This document shows positions 22,540 to 31,263 of a stretch of DNA of 64,000 nt, piece after piece; within the stretch, counting starts at the first letter, position 1; each line of letters opens with the position of its first letter. This DNA is from JAVKBW01 sp040222995 (GTDB taxonomy: Bacteria > Pseudomonadota > Alphaproteobacteria > UBA8366 > Aestuariispiraceae): positions 124,001 through 188,000 of the forward strand of contig JAVKBW010000019.1 of the NCBI GenBank assembly GCA_040222995.1. Reading direction: 5' to 3'. Position numbers and translations under genes: made by a program. Below the pieces are notes generated by a model, which had not been told where the DNA came from, did no database searches, and saw nothing but the letters and a program-made list of their open reading frames with translations.

Positions 22540-24771
22540 TTAATCCTGGGTGTATTGTTCTTTCCTGATGGCGATGGCTGCCGCGGCGGCGCCAAGAACG
22601 AACCAGAAGGTTCGCTGGTAAGCCATATCGTGAATCAACCCGTAAACCACCATGACGCCGGCGGTGCTCGCGAAAAACAGGTGCGACAGTGGCAAGGCCC
22701 CTATCCCGCTTTTAAAGACTCTATACAAATGCAGCGAAGGCGCAGTGATAACGATAACAGCGCCGACGATGCCGAATTCGGCCAGAATCCAGACAGGAAC
22801 GGAGTGGATGACAAGGATGCCGCCGCCGGCCGATTGAATTCCCTTGTTCACGAACGCCCCGAGACCGCCACCGAAAAACATATGATCGCGCCAGATCCGT
22901 ATGCCTTCGATAATGCTCGTCCATCTTTCCATCAATCCTGACTCAGAAAAATGGTAGACGGTTACCGGGTGAAATTTTAACGATTGCCCGGCGTCATCGA
23001 GCAATGCGTAAAGTATAGTTGGCCCGTATGCAGCAATTAACCCGATGCCAAGCGATGCCAGCAGACAGGATACAATGAACCGGCGGTCAAACTGCCGGAA
23101 TATCAAACCGGCAGAAACGAGGACGGTAGCAATGGAAAGACCTGTTCTGGATTGTGTGGCCCAGATCCCGAACAGAATGGTTGCAACCAGAACACACCAA
23201 ACTCTGCTCGCGGCGGTTTCCGCGATAGACCGGGAAAAGACCAGGGCGCCGGACAAGGCGATAAGTAATTGAAAGCAGAAGGCATTTCTGTTGAAGGAAA
23301 AGCCTTCCATATTGGTCGGGACATCCGACTTTGTGCCGATCATAAGTAAAGTGGCTTTCTCTATGGTTGAGAAAACCACGATCGTCGCTGCCGTGACGAT
23401 CATTATCTGAATCACTCGCTTTAAACCGTCTTCACCGAACTGTCGGGTATAGGACGCCCCGATACAAAAATAGCCCAGCAGAACCGCCCAGCCGACCAGC
23501 CGATTGGTCAGGGCCCATTCCGTCACGCCAAAGCGGTATACGCCATGCAGAAATCCCAGGACAATCAAGGCTGTCAGGCCCAGCAACCAGTATACAAGCG
23601 GTCTTGGAACAGCATTTATGGCGGAACGGGATTGGACAAGAACCAGGGCCGCCGCCAGGATGCCCAGGACAGCCATGGGGTCGGCGAGATTGACGTTAAG
23701 CAGGGTGTTTCCGAATTCTGTGTGGACCTGAAAGAAAATCAGAATAGTGGTCAGCGACCCGGCGGTCAGGCCGATCCAGGACATTTTCACGTGCGTGCTG
23801 TCTGCCTGGGCAGGAGGTTCGGAACCGGATTCGGTAGCAGCTTTTGGGTCCACTGCGGAAGCCGTCCTTGTTTTCAACGCATCGGGTAATAGAATTACAC
23901 CGGTCAGCACGACGACAGCGGTCGAACTCAAACCGACGAGAACGGAAATGGACACGGCTGTGGCGGGGTCGACACCGAGCTGGCCGAGCGCATAAATCGA
24001 CGCGATTTCCCTGACGCCCCATCCATTCACTGATATCGGCATGCTGGCGGCAAAGCTGATAACGGCGGCTGCCGCCAGGATGGAAATACTGGACACCGTG
24101 ACGCCAACACCCTTCGAGGCGACAAGATAAACGCCGAGCATCAATATCTGGGATAATAAAGTAAGCGCGAACAGAACGGTGCCGGACCGCAGGACAGGCC
24201 GGCGAAGAATGCCTGCAAGTAGCGCGCGTTCTTTCGGTTCTTTCAGAAAAAAGACCAGAACGATAACGATAAAGGCGACAACTCCGATAATGCTCGGCAG
24301 GTTGGTCTGTCGCAGCAGGGCCGTGAATTCGTTAAACCCGAATAGCATAACCGATCCTGCAACGAACAGCGACCCGGCGACGAGAACCAGCAGAATTCGT
24401 TCGATGGCTGTGATCGCGGCGATGGTGACCGGATGCACGCCATAATGGCGAAGCGTGTAGAAACGTCCCGCCATCGCGCCAAGCAGGTTGACGACCACCA
24501 GACTTGAAACCAGCCCGGCGGTGTTTGCCTTGAACGCAATGGCAAACGGAATGGAAAATCCGGCGGTGCGTATCTGCACAAACAGCCTGACGGATGAAAA
24601 CAAAAGATTGCTGGTAATTAGTACCAACAATAGCAAAAGCACGTAGAGGGGAAGGTCCGCGTAACGAGCAACGATGTCGGCGAGATCAACCTTGCCCAGA
24701 ATGAATCCGAGAAGGCTGACCGATACGATTACCGTCAGAATTTTTTTCGCATGTAACCGGAAAAACGACAT
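22540..24771 (-). CDS. fusion of LPG-synthase-like membrane domain and O-antigen-ligase-like domain
   Basis: A protein of 743 residues with roughly 18-20 transmembrane helices. Residues 1 to about 305 resemble the lysylphosphatidylglycerol synthase transmembrane (UPF0104/MprF flippase-like) domain, including the I-S-V-N-G-W-G-V-R-E motif near 250. After a short hydrophilic linker (about 305-330, rich in Ala, Glu, Ser), the second half resembles Wzy/WaaL O-antigen ligases: many helices and a long periplasmic loop with R-W-T-S-I-I-E-G-I-R-I-W and the F-F-G-G-G-L-G-A-F segment near 630. Neither half alone reveals the substrate. A joint role in flipping and ligating a lipid-linked glycan is an inference from the fusion. 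Confidence 0.7.
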   Translation of the reverse strand: MSFFRLHAKKILTVIVSVSLLGFILGKVDLADIVARYADLPLYVLLLLLVLITSNLLFSSVRLFVQIRTAGFSIPFAIAFKANTAGLVSSLVVVNLLGAMAGRFYTLRHYGVHPVTIAAITAIERILLVLVAGSLFVAGSVMLFGFNEFTALLRQTNLPSIIGVVAFIVIVLVFFLKEPKERALLAGILRRPVLRSGTVLFALTLLSQILMLGVYLVASKGVGVTVSSISILAAAAVISFAASMPISVNGWGVREIASIYALGQLGVDPATAVSISVLVGLSSTAVVVLTGVILLPDALKTRTASAVDPKAATESGSEPPAQADSTHVKMSWIGLTAGSLTTILIFFQVHTEFGNTLLNVNLADPMAVLGILAAALVLVQSRSAINAVPRPLVYWLLGLTALIVLGFLHGVYRFGVTEWALTNRLVGWAVLLGYFCIGASYTRQFGEDGLKRVIQIMIVTAATIVVFSTIEKATLLMIGTKSDVPTNMEGFSFNRNAFCFQLLIALSGALVFSRSIAETAASRVWCVLVATILFGIWATQSRTGLSIATVLVSAGLIFRQFDRRFIVSCLLASLGIGLIAAYGPTILYALLDDAGQSLKFHPVTVYHFSESGLMERWTSIIEGIRIWRDHMFFGGGLGAFVNKGIQSAGGGILVIHSVPVWILAEFGIVGAVIVITAPSLHLYRVFKSGIGALPLSHLFFASTAGVMVVYGLIHDMAYQRTFWFVLGAAAAAIAIRKEQYTQD

Positions 24772-24855
24772 TAAAAATCAAGCCTCTGAGATCGCGCAAT
24801 GCATCCGTACCGGGCATGCACCAACGGCTGATTATAGAGCGTGCAGAGATACTGA

Positions 24856-24891
24856 AATCGGCCTATATCCTTGTAAAGACATAAGCCGATT
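24856..24891 (-). terminator. possible terminator hairpin after the Rieske oxygenase gene
   Basis: An inverted repeat with 10 of 11 pairs (24856-24866 with 24881-24891) around a 14-base loop, 70 bases downstream of the oxygenase stop codon on the minus strand. Only a short TTT follows, so this is a weak call. The gap 24772-24961 otherwise shows nothing. Confidence 0.3.
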
Positions 24892-24961
24892 CTCGTGCAG
24901 ATTTGGGTTTCCGGGATACATGTGCCGGTGAGCGCGAAATAAACCGGCCTGAGTACACGAC

Positions 24962-26149
24962 CTAGCCTGGAGGGCCGTTCACCGCGTCACGAACGAGTTT
25001 TTGGAAGTAATGGACGCCGTGTTCGCCAAGGCCGGAATTCTCGGGATGATACATGAACCGGCCGGCCCGGTAACCGCGAGACCGCAACCCGTTCTGACAG
25101 CCGATGTTGAGAGAGGCGTCTTCCGGGCCGAGCCCGTGGTTGAACCATTCCATTCCCTCAAGGGTCGTCTTGTCATTCCCTTCGCCGGGCACAAAATAGT
25201 ACTTGTTCTCAACCCGCGATTTCTCCGGCCCTTCCGGAACCACCAGAAATACGGAGATCATGTTCATATTGGGCCAGTTATAGATCAGGCAGTCCGGTGA
25301 CAGGAACAGGGTGATGAAATCACTGGATTTCCCGGTGTTTTCATCTTCCGGCAAGCTGTAGGGCGCTTTTTCGATATCGCCGCGCGGCGCCCGCAATTCG
25401 ATCCAGTTTTCGTAAATGTTCGTCTCGCCCTTTGACGGATCGACCAGGTCGCAAAGCGAACGGTGATAGTCGCCCGAATAGGCGAAGTGATAGCCTTCAA
25501 GGGCATTTTCGACGACAACCTTCCAGTTCGCATCGATTTCGTATACCTGTTCTTCAGCAAAAGCGACCTTGTCGAGGTCTTTGAAACTGCTGGCCATTTT
25601 CTCATCGTAGCCCGGGGCCACAGTTTCCATCGGCGGTGCGTTCTCATCGACATTGACGAAAACAAAACCGGCGAATTCCTGCAGTCGAACTTCTTTCAGA
25701 TTGTAGGCGTCGGGATCGAAACCGGCGACATGTTCGGCTTGCGGTGCTTTTCGGAACTTGCCGTCGGGTGTGTAGGACCATGAGTGATACGGACAGACGA
25801 TGGCATGTTTGGCATTGCCGCGACCTTCCAGCAATTTGTGCGCCCGGTGCTGGCAGACATTGAAGAACGCTCTCAGAACCTTGTCCTTGCCACGGATCAC
25901 GAAAATCGGTTCTTCCAGAATGTTCAGGGTCATGTAATCGCCTGCTTTGGGCAGGTCGTTGCCGTGACAGGCGAACCGCCAGGAACGGAAGAAAATCGCT
26001 TCCTTTTCCGCCTCGAAGACGGCCCTGTCGGTGTACCAGAAGGACGGCAGGGTCCAGGACGTTTTGTAGTCTTCGCCAAAATCGCCTTCATCGAAGCGCC
26101 TTGTGGCGGTGTGCATGGTGTGGGTTACCGACTGTGCGACGTGGTTCAT
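24962..26149 (-). CDS. Rieske non-heme iron oxygenase, CntA/GbcA-like
   Basis: An oxygenase alpha subunit of 395 residues. The Rieske [2Fe-2S] ligands are Cys99-x-His101 and Cys119-x2-His122. The mononuclear iron site reads E-N-A-L-E-G-Y-H, with His221 and a second His at 229. Glu218 occupies the position of the usual bridging Asp, as in carnitine monooxygenase CntA. The His-His spacing (seven residues between) is longer than the common four. The D-x-x-L-N-I-G-C-Q-N-G-L segment supplies the last carboxylate. Related enzymes attack quaternary amines or aromatic acids. No reductase is adjacent. The ATG at 26147-26149 has a perfect AGGAGG site. A GlxA-type regulator gene is divergent. Confidence 0.85.
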   Translation of the reverse strand: MNHVAQSVTHTMHTATRRFDEGDFGEDYKTSWTLPSFWYTDRAVFEAEKEAIFFRSWRFACHGNDLPKAGDYMTLNILEEPIFVIRGKDKVLRAFFNVCQHRAHKLLEGRGNAKHAIVCPYHSWSYTPDGKFRKAPQAEHVAGFDPDAYNLKEVRLQEFAGFVFVNVDENAPPMETVAPGYDEKMASSFKDLDKVAFAEEQVYEIDANWKVVVENALEGYHFAYSGDYHRSLCDLVDPSKGETNIYENWIELRAPRGDIEKAPYSLPEDENTGKSSDFITLFLSPDCLIYNWPNMNMISVFLVVPEGPEKSRVENKYYFVPGEGNDKTTLEGMEWFNHGLGPEDASLNIGCQNGLRSRGYRAGRFMYHPENSGLGEHGVHYFQKLVRDAVNGPPG

Positions 26150-26213
26150 TGCGACCTCCTGCGTGAAGTGCTTCAAACCTACTGCCCGTCCTGGATATTA
26201 ATCATTGTATTAT

Positions 26214-26230
26214 CGACAAGTTCATTGTCG
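26214..26230. promoter_or_regulatory. palindromic operator between oxygenase and regulator genes
   Basis: A perfect inverted repeat CGACAA-N5-TTGTCG in the 113-base divergent gap. It is a likely binding site for the neighbouring AraC-type regulator or another factor; no terminator features. Confidence 0.4.
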
Positions 26231-26262
26231 CAAAATATAAGAATATGCTGGAGACGTTTTAT

Positions 26263-27222
26263 ATGCACGACCGTGTCATTCATATCGGCTTTCTGCTTCT
26301 GCCGGATTTTACCACCACCGATCTGACCGCGGTCGTCGACTGTTTCTGGGTTGCGAACTGGCTGACGTCGAAAGAGGTCTATCGCTGGCGGTATTTTTCC
26401 AAGGACGGTTCGGCCGTCCGGTCTCACAGCGGGTTCGATGTGTCCGTCGATACGGCGTTTTCGGGTTCGGACCGGTTGGATCGGCTTTTCATATGCGCCA
26501 GTTTCGACCCGAAGCAGCATGCGGCTGATGCCGCCACCCTGCGGACGATCCAGCGGTTGAACCGGTTCGGCACACGGATCATCGGTCTGACCACCGGCGC
26601 GGAGCTGCTGGCGCAGGCCGGGTTGCTTGATGAAGGCGACGCCGCAATCCACTGGTACAACCGCGACGCCTTCGCCGAACGGCATCCAGATGTTCATCCG
26701 GTCGAGGACGATCTTGCAACGTTCGGGCAGGTGGTGACCTGTACAGGCGGCACGGCGATTTCCCGCTTCGTTCTCGATTGTCTGAAAGAAGATGTCGGGG
26801 TCAGAACCGCGCAGGAGGTTGCCGATCAGCTATACCTTCCCAGCACAGGACTTGGGCGTGTTCCATCGATTCAAAGCGAACCGACGGAGACGATTGCGCC
26901 GGCCGTCAGGCTTATGAACGAATGCATTGAGGAGCCGATTTCCTGTGCCGAGATCGGCCGCCGATGCGGGATATCGCAACGACGGATGGAGCGTCATTTC
27001 AAGAAAGCCTACGGCCAGTCTCCAATCCAGTTTTACATCGGTCTTCGGCTGGCGCGGGCGCATGCCTTGCTGCAGGAAACCGACATGCGGGTCACCGACG
27101 TTGCGGTCGCGACCGGATTTTCTTCGGCGGAGTATTTCGCCCAGGCCTACCGGAACCGGTTCGGCCGGCCGCCCAGCAAGGACCGGCGTCAGACGGTCGA
27201 TGCGCCGGTCAGGCGCCGGTAG
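26263..27222 (+). CDS. GlxA-type AraC-family transcriptional regulator with DJ-1/PfpI-like domain
   Basis: A protein of about 319 residues. The N-terminal half is a class I glutamine-amidotransferase-like (DJ-1/PfpI) sensor domain whose usual nucleophile Cys is missing (T-T-G-A-E-L-L-A where active relatives have C-T-G). The C-terminal 100 residues hold two AraC helix-turn-helix motifs (S-C-A-E-I-G-R-R-C-G-I-S-Q-R-R-M-E-R-H-F, then V-T-D-V-A-V-A-T-G-F). This is the architecture of GbdR and CdhR, activators of glycine betaine and carnitine catabolism, which fits the divergent Rieske oxygenase. The ATG at 26263 follows GGAG at good spacing; an in-frame ATG at 26245 has none. Confidence 0.85.
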   Translation: MHDRVIHIGFLLLPDFTTTDLTAVVDCFWVANWLTSKEVYRWRYFSKDGSAVRSHSGFDVSVDTAFSGSDRLDRLFICASFDPKQHAADAATLRTIQRLNRFGTRIIGLTTGAELLAQAGLLDEGDAAIHWYNRDAFAERHPDVHPVEDDLATFGQVVTCTGGTAISRFVLDCLKEDVGVRTAQEVADQLYLPSTGLGRVPSIQSEPTETIAPAVRLMNECIEEPISCAEIGRRCGISQRRMERHFKKAYGQSPIQFYIGLRLARAHALLQETDMRVTDVAVATGFSSAEYFAQAYRNRFGRPPSKDRRQTVDAPVRRR

Positions 27223-27311
27223 AGAAACCGGTTGAAATGCGCTCTGGTAACAGCGGCTCATTCGAAGAATACTGCTTCCCAATCTGATCTGTTACGCCGA
27301 GAGGAAATCCT

Positions 27312-28757
27312 GTGACTGTTGACTATGGACTCTATGATGCGACCGGCCTTGCGGCATTGCTGCGGAACGGGGATGTTACGCCCGGTGAGCTGCTTGATGA
27401 GGCCATTCGCCGGGTGGAGAAGCTGAATCCGAAACTCAATGCGGTAACGGTTCGGGCCGACGATGTGGCGCGGCGGCACATCGAAAACGGTCTGCCGGAC
27501 GGGCCGTTCAAGGGTCTGCCGTTTCTTTTGAAAGACCTCGGTGCGGAGGCGATCGATTTTCCGACCCATAACGGGTCACGGCTGTACCGGGACAGCGTTC
27601 ATGCGTACGATTCCGAGATATACAATCGGCTTCGCAATACCGGTGTGGTCACGTTCGGCCGCACCGCAGCGCCGGAATTTGGTATTGGCCCGGTTACCGA
27701 ACCTGCTGTCTATGACGGCCCGACGCGAAATCCCTGGAATACGGACCGGACACCCGGCGGGTCGTCGGGGGGTGCCGGGGCCGTTGTCGCCGCGGGTATC
27801 GTTCCGGCGGCGCATGGGTCGGATGGCGGCGGATCGGTCAGAATACCGGCGGCGAGCTGCGGCCTTGTCGGGTTCAAGCCGACTAGGGCGCGGCTGCCGG
27901 ACGGGCCGGCTGCGGGCGAAGGGTGGGGCGGCATGGCCATCGACGGCATTCTGACCCGGTCGCTGCGCGATACGGCGGCTTTCCTTGACGCTATACACGG
28001 GCCTGACCTAGGTGCGCCGTACTGGCCGCCACCGCTGTCGGAAGGGTATATGGCGGCCATGAAACGGAAGCCGGGACGGTTGCGGATCGCCTTCACAACG
28101 AAAAACTTCTCCGGCGACCCGATTGACCCTGAATGCGCTCTTGCTGTCGAAACCACGGCAAAGACCCTGGAGGAACTCGGTCACGATGTGTTCGAATTCA
28201 CCGGCAAGGTCGGTATAGAAAAAATGATGCTGGCCTGGGTCAAGATCGTTGCATGTGGCACGGCCCTGTCGGTCCATGCGAAGTCGAAGGATCCGGCCGT
28301 CTACGATGAACTGCTGGATGGTGTTACGCGCGGGGCCGTCCGGTATGCGGAAGGGGTTTCCGGGGCGGATTATCTGGCTTCCGTGAATGCGATACACGCC
28401 TTCGGCCGTGAAATGGCGCGGGCGTTTCTCGATTTCGATATCCTGCTGACATCGACGCTTGGCGAGCCGCCGGCCAAGGTCGGGCGCTTCAAACCCGATA
28501 ACGAGGATTTCGCCGACTACCGAATGGGGCCGGGTGGGGTATTCGACTATTCGCCCTATACGGCTGCCTTTAACGCCAGCGGCCAGCCGGCGGTGACGCT
28601 GCCGTTGCACTGGACCGGCGACAGATTGCCGGTTGGACTGCATCTGGCGGCGGCGTTTGGGGAGGACGAGAAGCTGATGTCGCTTTCGGCGCAGCTTGAA
28701 GAAGCGGCGCCCTGGGCGGAAACGCAACTGTCGCTGATCCGCGAACTCGAAGAGTAA
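27312..28757 (+). CDS. amidase-signature family hydrolase
   Basis: A protein of 481 residues with the amidase signature. The catalytic Lys is in F-L-L-K-D, the cis-Ser in G-G-S-S-G-G, and the nucleophile Ser in G-S-D-G-G-G-S-V-R-I-P-A, followed by G-L-V-G-F-K-P-T. It hydrolyses a C-N amide bond; the physiological substrate is unknown. The start is GTG at 27312 with an AGGAAA site upstream. A second amidase gene follows after 4 bases and an acetylpolyamine deacetylase gene after that, so the three are one operon, apparently for removing acyl groups from amines. Confidence 0.88.
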   Translation: MTVDYGLYDATGLAALLRNGDVTPGELLDEAIRRVEKLNPKLNAVTVRADDVARRHIENGLPDGPFKGLPFLLKDLGAEAIDFPTHNGSRLYRDSVHAYDSEIYNRLRNTGVVTFGRTAAPEFGIGPVTEPAVYDGPTRNPWNTDRTPGGSSGGAGAVVAAGIVPAAHGSDGGGSVRIPAASCGLVGFKPTRARLPDGPAAGEGWGGMAIDGILTRSLRDTAAFLDAIHGPDLGAPYWPPPLSEGYMAAMKRKPGRLRIAFTTKNFSGDPIDPECALAVETTAKTLEELGHDVFEFTGKVGIEKMMLAWVKIVACGTALSVHAKSKDPAVYDELLDGVTRGAVRYAEGVSGADYLASVNAIHAFGREMARAFLDFDILLTSTLGEPPAKVGRFKPDNEDFADYRMGPGGVFDYSPYTAAFNASGQPAVTLPLHWTGDRLPVGLHLAAAFGEDEKLMSLSAQLEEAAPWAETQLSLIRELEE

Positions 28758-28761
28758 GCCG

Positions 28762-30180
28762 ATGGACCTGATACATTCGACAGCACGGGATGTCATTGCC
28801 GCGCTGAAAGCGGGAAAGGTCAGTCCGCTGGAACTGCTGGACATGCTGGAAGAGCGTATTGCCGCTGTCGATGGCGATGTTCATGCGCTGCCGACCCTGT
28901 GTTTTGAACGGGCAAGGCACAACGCCGGAATCCTGGCTGACAAGCCGCCGGAAGAGCGTGGCCTGCTGGCCGGTCTGCCGATCCCGATCAAGGATCTGGA
29001 GGAGGTTGCAGGCGTGTTGACGACCCACGGGTCGCCGATCTTCAGGGACAATATCCCGGAAGCCTCCGACCATGTCGTGCAGCGGATCGAACATTCCGGC
29101 GGTGTCGTCTATGCGAAATCCAATACGCCGGAATTCGGCGCGGGTGGAAACACCTTCAATGAGGTTTTCGAAGCAACACGCAATCCGTGGAATCTGCGGA
29201 TGTCGGCGGCCGGTTCCTCGGGCGGCGCTGCGGCATCGCTTGCCAGCGGCACGTCATGGCTGGCCCAGGGGTCCGACATGGGCGGATCGTTGCGCAATCC
29301 GGCCAGCTTCTGTGGTGTCGTCGGCTTGCGCCCGGCGCCGGGACGGGTGCCCGGCGGTCCAACGGCCGATCCGTATGGCAGCCTGTCGGTCAACGGGCCG
29401 ATGGCGCGGGATATCGACGATGTCGCCCTGTTCCTCGATGCGATGTGCGGGGCGGATGCGCGTGAACCAATGATGTTGGAAACGCCGGGCGTTTCCTTTC
29501 AGGACGCGGCACGTCAACGGCGGAAGCCCGAACGGGTGGCGTTCAGCCCGGATCTCGGCATTACGCCGGTCGATCCCGAAGTTGCGGAAATCTGTGAAAA
29601 GGCCGCCCGCGCATTCGAAGGCCTGGGCGTGCCGGTGGAAAAGGCGCATCCCGATCTGTCGGAGGCGCATGAAACATTCCAGATATTACGGGCGCATGAT
29701 TTCGCCGTGGGAATGGAAGACCTGCTGGCCGATCATCGCGACCTGCTGAAGCCGGAAGTTGTCTGGAATATCGAACAGGGTCTGGCCCTCGATACAGCCG
29801 ATATTCGAAGGGCGCAGAAAATGCGCGGGGCAATGGTTGAGCGTGTGTATACCTTTTTCCGGACCTACGATCTGCTGATCGCACCGGCGACCATCGTACC
29901 GGCCTTCCCGGTTGAGCAGCGATATCTTGAAACCTGTGCCGGGCAGACTTTCGAAACCTATATCGACTGGCTGGCCATCGCCTATGCGATCACCCTTGTA
30001 TCGCTACCGGCGCTGTCGATGCCCTGCGGCTTCACCCGATCCGGCTTGCCGGTCGGGCTGCAACTGGTGGGCAGGCCGCGTGGCGAGGCGGCGCTGCTGT
30101 CCGCCGCCGGCGTATTGCAGGATGCGCTGGGCCTCGACAGCCAACCCATTGATCCCCGTCCGACCGCGCAGGAGACCTGA
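28762..30180 (+). CDS. amidase-signature family hydrolase (second copy)
   Basis: A protein of 472 residues with an intact amidase triad: Lys in P-I-K-D-L, Ser in A-G-S-S-G-G, and nucleophile Ser in G-S-D-M-G-G-S-L-R-N-P-A. It is clearly diverged from the amidase just upstream, so the two probably prefer different substrates rather than being a recent duplication. The C-terminal half carries the S-L-P-A-L-S-M-P-C-G-F and L-P-V-G-L-Q-L-V-G-R segments usual in the family. The ATG begins 4 bases after the preceding stop codon and the next gene begins 3 bases after its own. Confidence 0.88.
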   Translation: MDLIHSTARDVIAALKAGKVSPLELLDMLEERIAAVDGDVHALPTLCFERARHNAGILADKPPEERGLLAGLPIPIKDLEEVAGVLTTHGSPIFRDNIPEASDHVVQRIEHSGGVVYAKSNTPEFGAGGNTFNEVFEATRNPWNLRMSAAGSSGGAAASLASGTSWLAQGSDMGGSLRNPASFCGVVGLRPAPGRVPGGPTADPYGSLSVNGPMARDIDDVALFLDAMCGADAREPMMLETPGVSFQDAARQRRKPERVAFSPDLGITPVDPEVAEICEKAARAFEGLGVPVEKAHPDLSEAHETFQILRAHDFAVGMEDLLADHRDLLKPEVVWNIEQGLALDTADIRRAQKMRGAMVERVYTFFRTYDLLIAPATIVPAFPVEQRYLETCAGQTFETYIDWLAIAYAITLVSLPALSMPCGFTRSGLPVGLQLVGRPRGEAALLSAAGVLQDALGLDSQPIDPRPTAQET

Positions 30181-30183
30181 AAC

Positions 30184-31212
30184 GTGAAGACTTTCTACAG
30201 TGACGACCATCGGCTGCATTTTCCCAGGGGTGAACTTTACGGCGGCGAAATGGTGACGCCATTCGAACGCCCGCCCCGCATGGATTATGTGCTGGAACGC
30301 CTGAAAGACGTGGGTATGGGGGATACCCTTGAGCCGGATGCGATTGATATGGCGTCGGTCGGGTCGATCCACGATGCGGATTACCTGAAATTTCTCGAAA
30401 CCGCCTATGATGAATGGAAGGCGGCCGGGTTTGGCGGCGATGTCATCGCGGCGTCATTTCCTGCACGCCGGCAACGTCAAAAAGTGCCGAACTACATCGA
30501 CGGCAAGGCCGGGTACTATGCCCTGGCGATTGAAACCGCAATTACCAAGGGCACCTGGCAGGCGGCTAAGTCTGCCTGCGCTGTTGCGCAATCGGCGCAG
30601 CGCGTCGTTTCCGCCGGTGAGCGAACAGCCTTCGCGATGTGCCGTCCGCCGGGGCATCATGCCACGTCGGACCAGTTCGGCGGATACTGCTTCCTGAACA
30701 ATGCGGCGGTTGCCGCGCAGATGTTTCTTGATGACGGCGCGAAACGCGTCGCCGTTCTGGATATCGATTTTCACCACGGCAACGGCACGCAGGATATTTT
30801 CTACCGCCGGTCGGATGTTCTGTACTGCTCGCTGCATGGCGAACCGGAAAACACGTTTCCGTATTTCCTCGGCTATGCGGACGAAACCGGAGAAGGCGAA
30901 GGCGAGGGCTTCAATGCCAATTATCCGCTGCCGGCGGGCAGTAACTACGTCGCCTGGTCGGTCTGTCTGGACAGCGCGCTGGCCCGGATTGCAGAGTATG
31001 CGCCGGATGCGCTGGTGATTTCCCTGGGGGTGGATACGTTCAAGGAAGACCCGATAAGCACTTTCAAGCTGGAATCGGAGGACTACCTGACCTGCGGCAA
31101 GGCCATCGCCGGTTTGGGCCTGCCGACCCTGTTCGTGATGGAAGGCGGCTACGCCATCGAGGAAGTCGGCATCAACACCGTGAATGTGCTGCAGGGGTTT
31201 CTGGACGAATAA
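30184..31212 (+). CDS. acetylpolyamine amidohydrolase (histone-deacetylase family)
   Basis: A protein of 342 residues, close in length and sequence to acetylpolyamine amidohydrolase of Mycoplana ramosa. Shared features are an N-terminal F-x-x-D-H-x-L segment, E-L-Y-G-G-E near residue 20, the active-site R-P-P-G-H-H-A with paired His, F-G-G-Y-C-F-x-N-N-A-A, and zinc ligands in D-I-D-F-H-H-G-N-G-T-Q and S-L-G-V-D-T-F-x-x-D-P. It removes acetyl groups from acetylated putrescine, spermidine or related amines. It is last in the operon with two amidases and faces a convergent polyamine transporter, which supports this role. A bidirectional terminator follows. Confidence 0.9.
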   Translation: MKTFYSDDHRLHFPRGELYGGEMVTPFERPPRMDYVLERLKDVGMGDTLEPDAIDMASVGSIHDADYLKFLETAYDEWKAAGFGGDVIAASFPARRQRQKVPNYIDGKAGYYALAIETAITKGTWQAAKSACAVAQSAQRVVSAGERTAFAMCRPPGHHATSDQFGGYCFLNNAAVAAQMFLDDGAKRVAVLDIDFHHGNGTQDIFYRRSDVLYCSLHGEPENTFPYFLGYADETGEGEGEGFNANYPLPAGSNYVAWSVCLDSALARIAEYAPDALVISLGVDTFKEDPISTFKLESEDYLTCGKAIAGLGLPTLFVMEGGYAIEEVGINTVNVLQGFLDE

Positions 31213-31240
31213 AAAAGGGCCCGCCTGATGGCGGGCCCTT
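31211..31240. terminator. bidirectional terminator between convergent operons
   Basis: A perfect 9-bp GC stem (31217-31225 with 31230-31238) extended by A-T pairs, a TGAT loop, a run of A on the left and TT on the right. The A run serves as the T tract for transcripts arriving on the minus strand from the potABCD-like operon; the right side is weaker. Confidence 0.75.
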
Positions 31241-31263
31241 CCGTTCGTTGCTGATCGAAATGC

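Noticed and set aside
17555..24771. A genomic island inserted at tRNA-Glu
   Set aside because: No integrase, no second copy of the tRNA 3' end was noticed, and composition looks like the neighbours.
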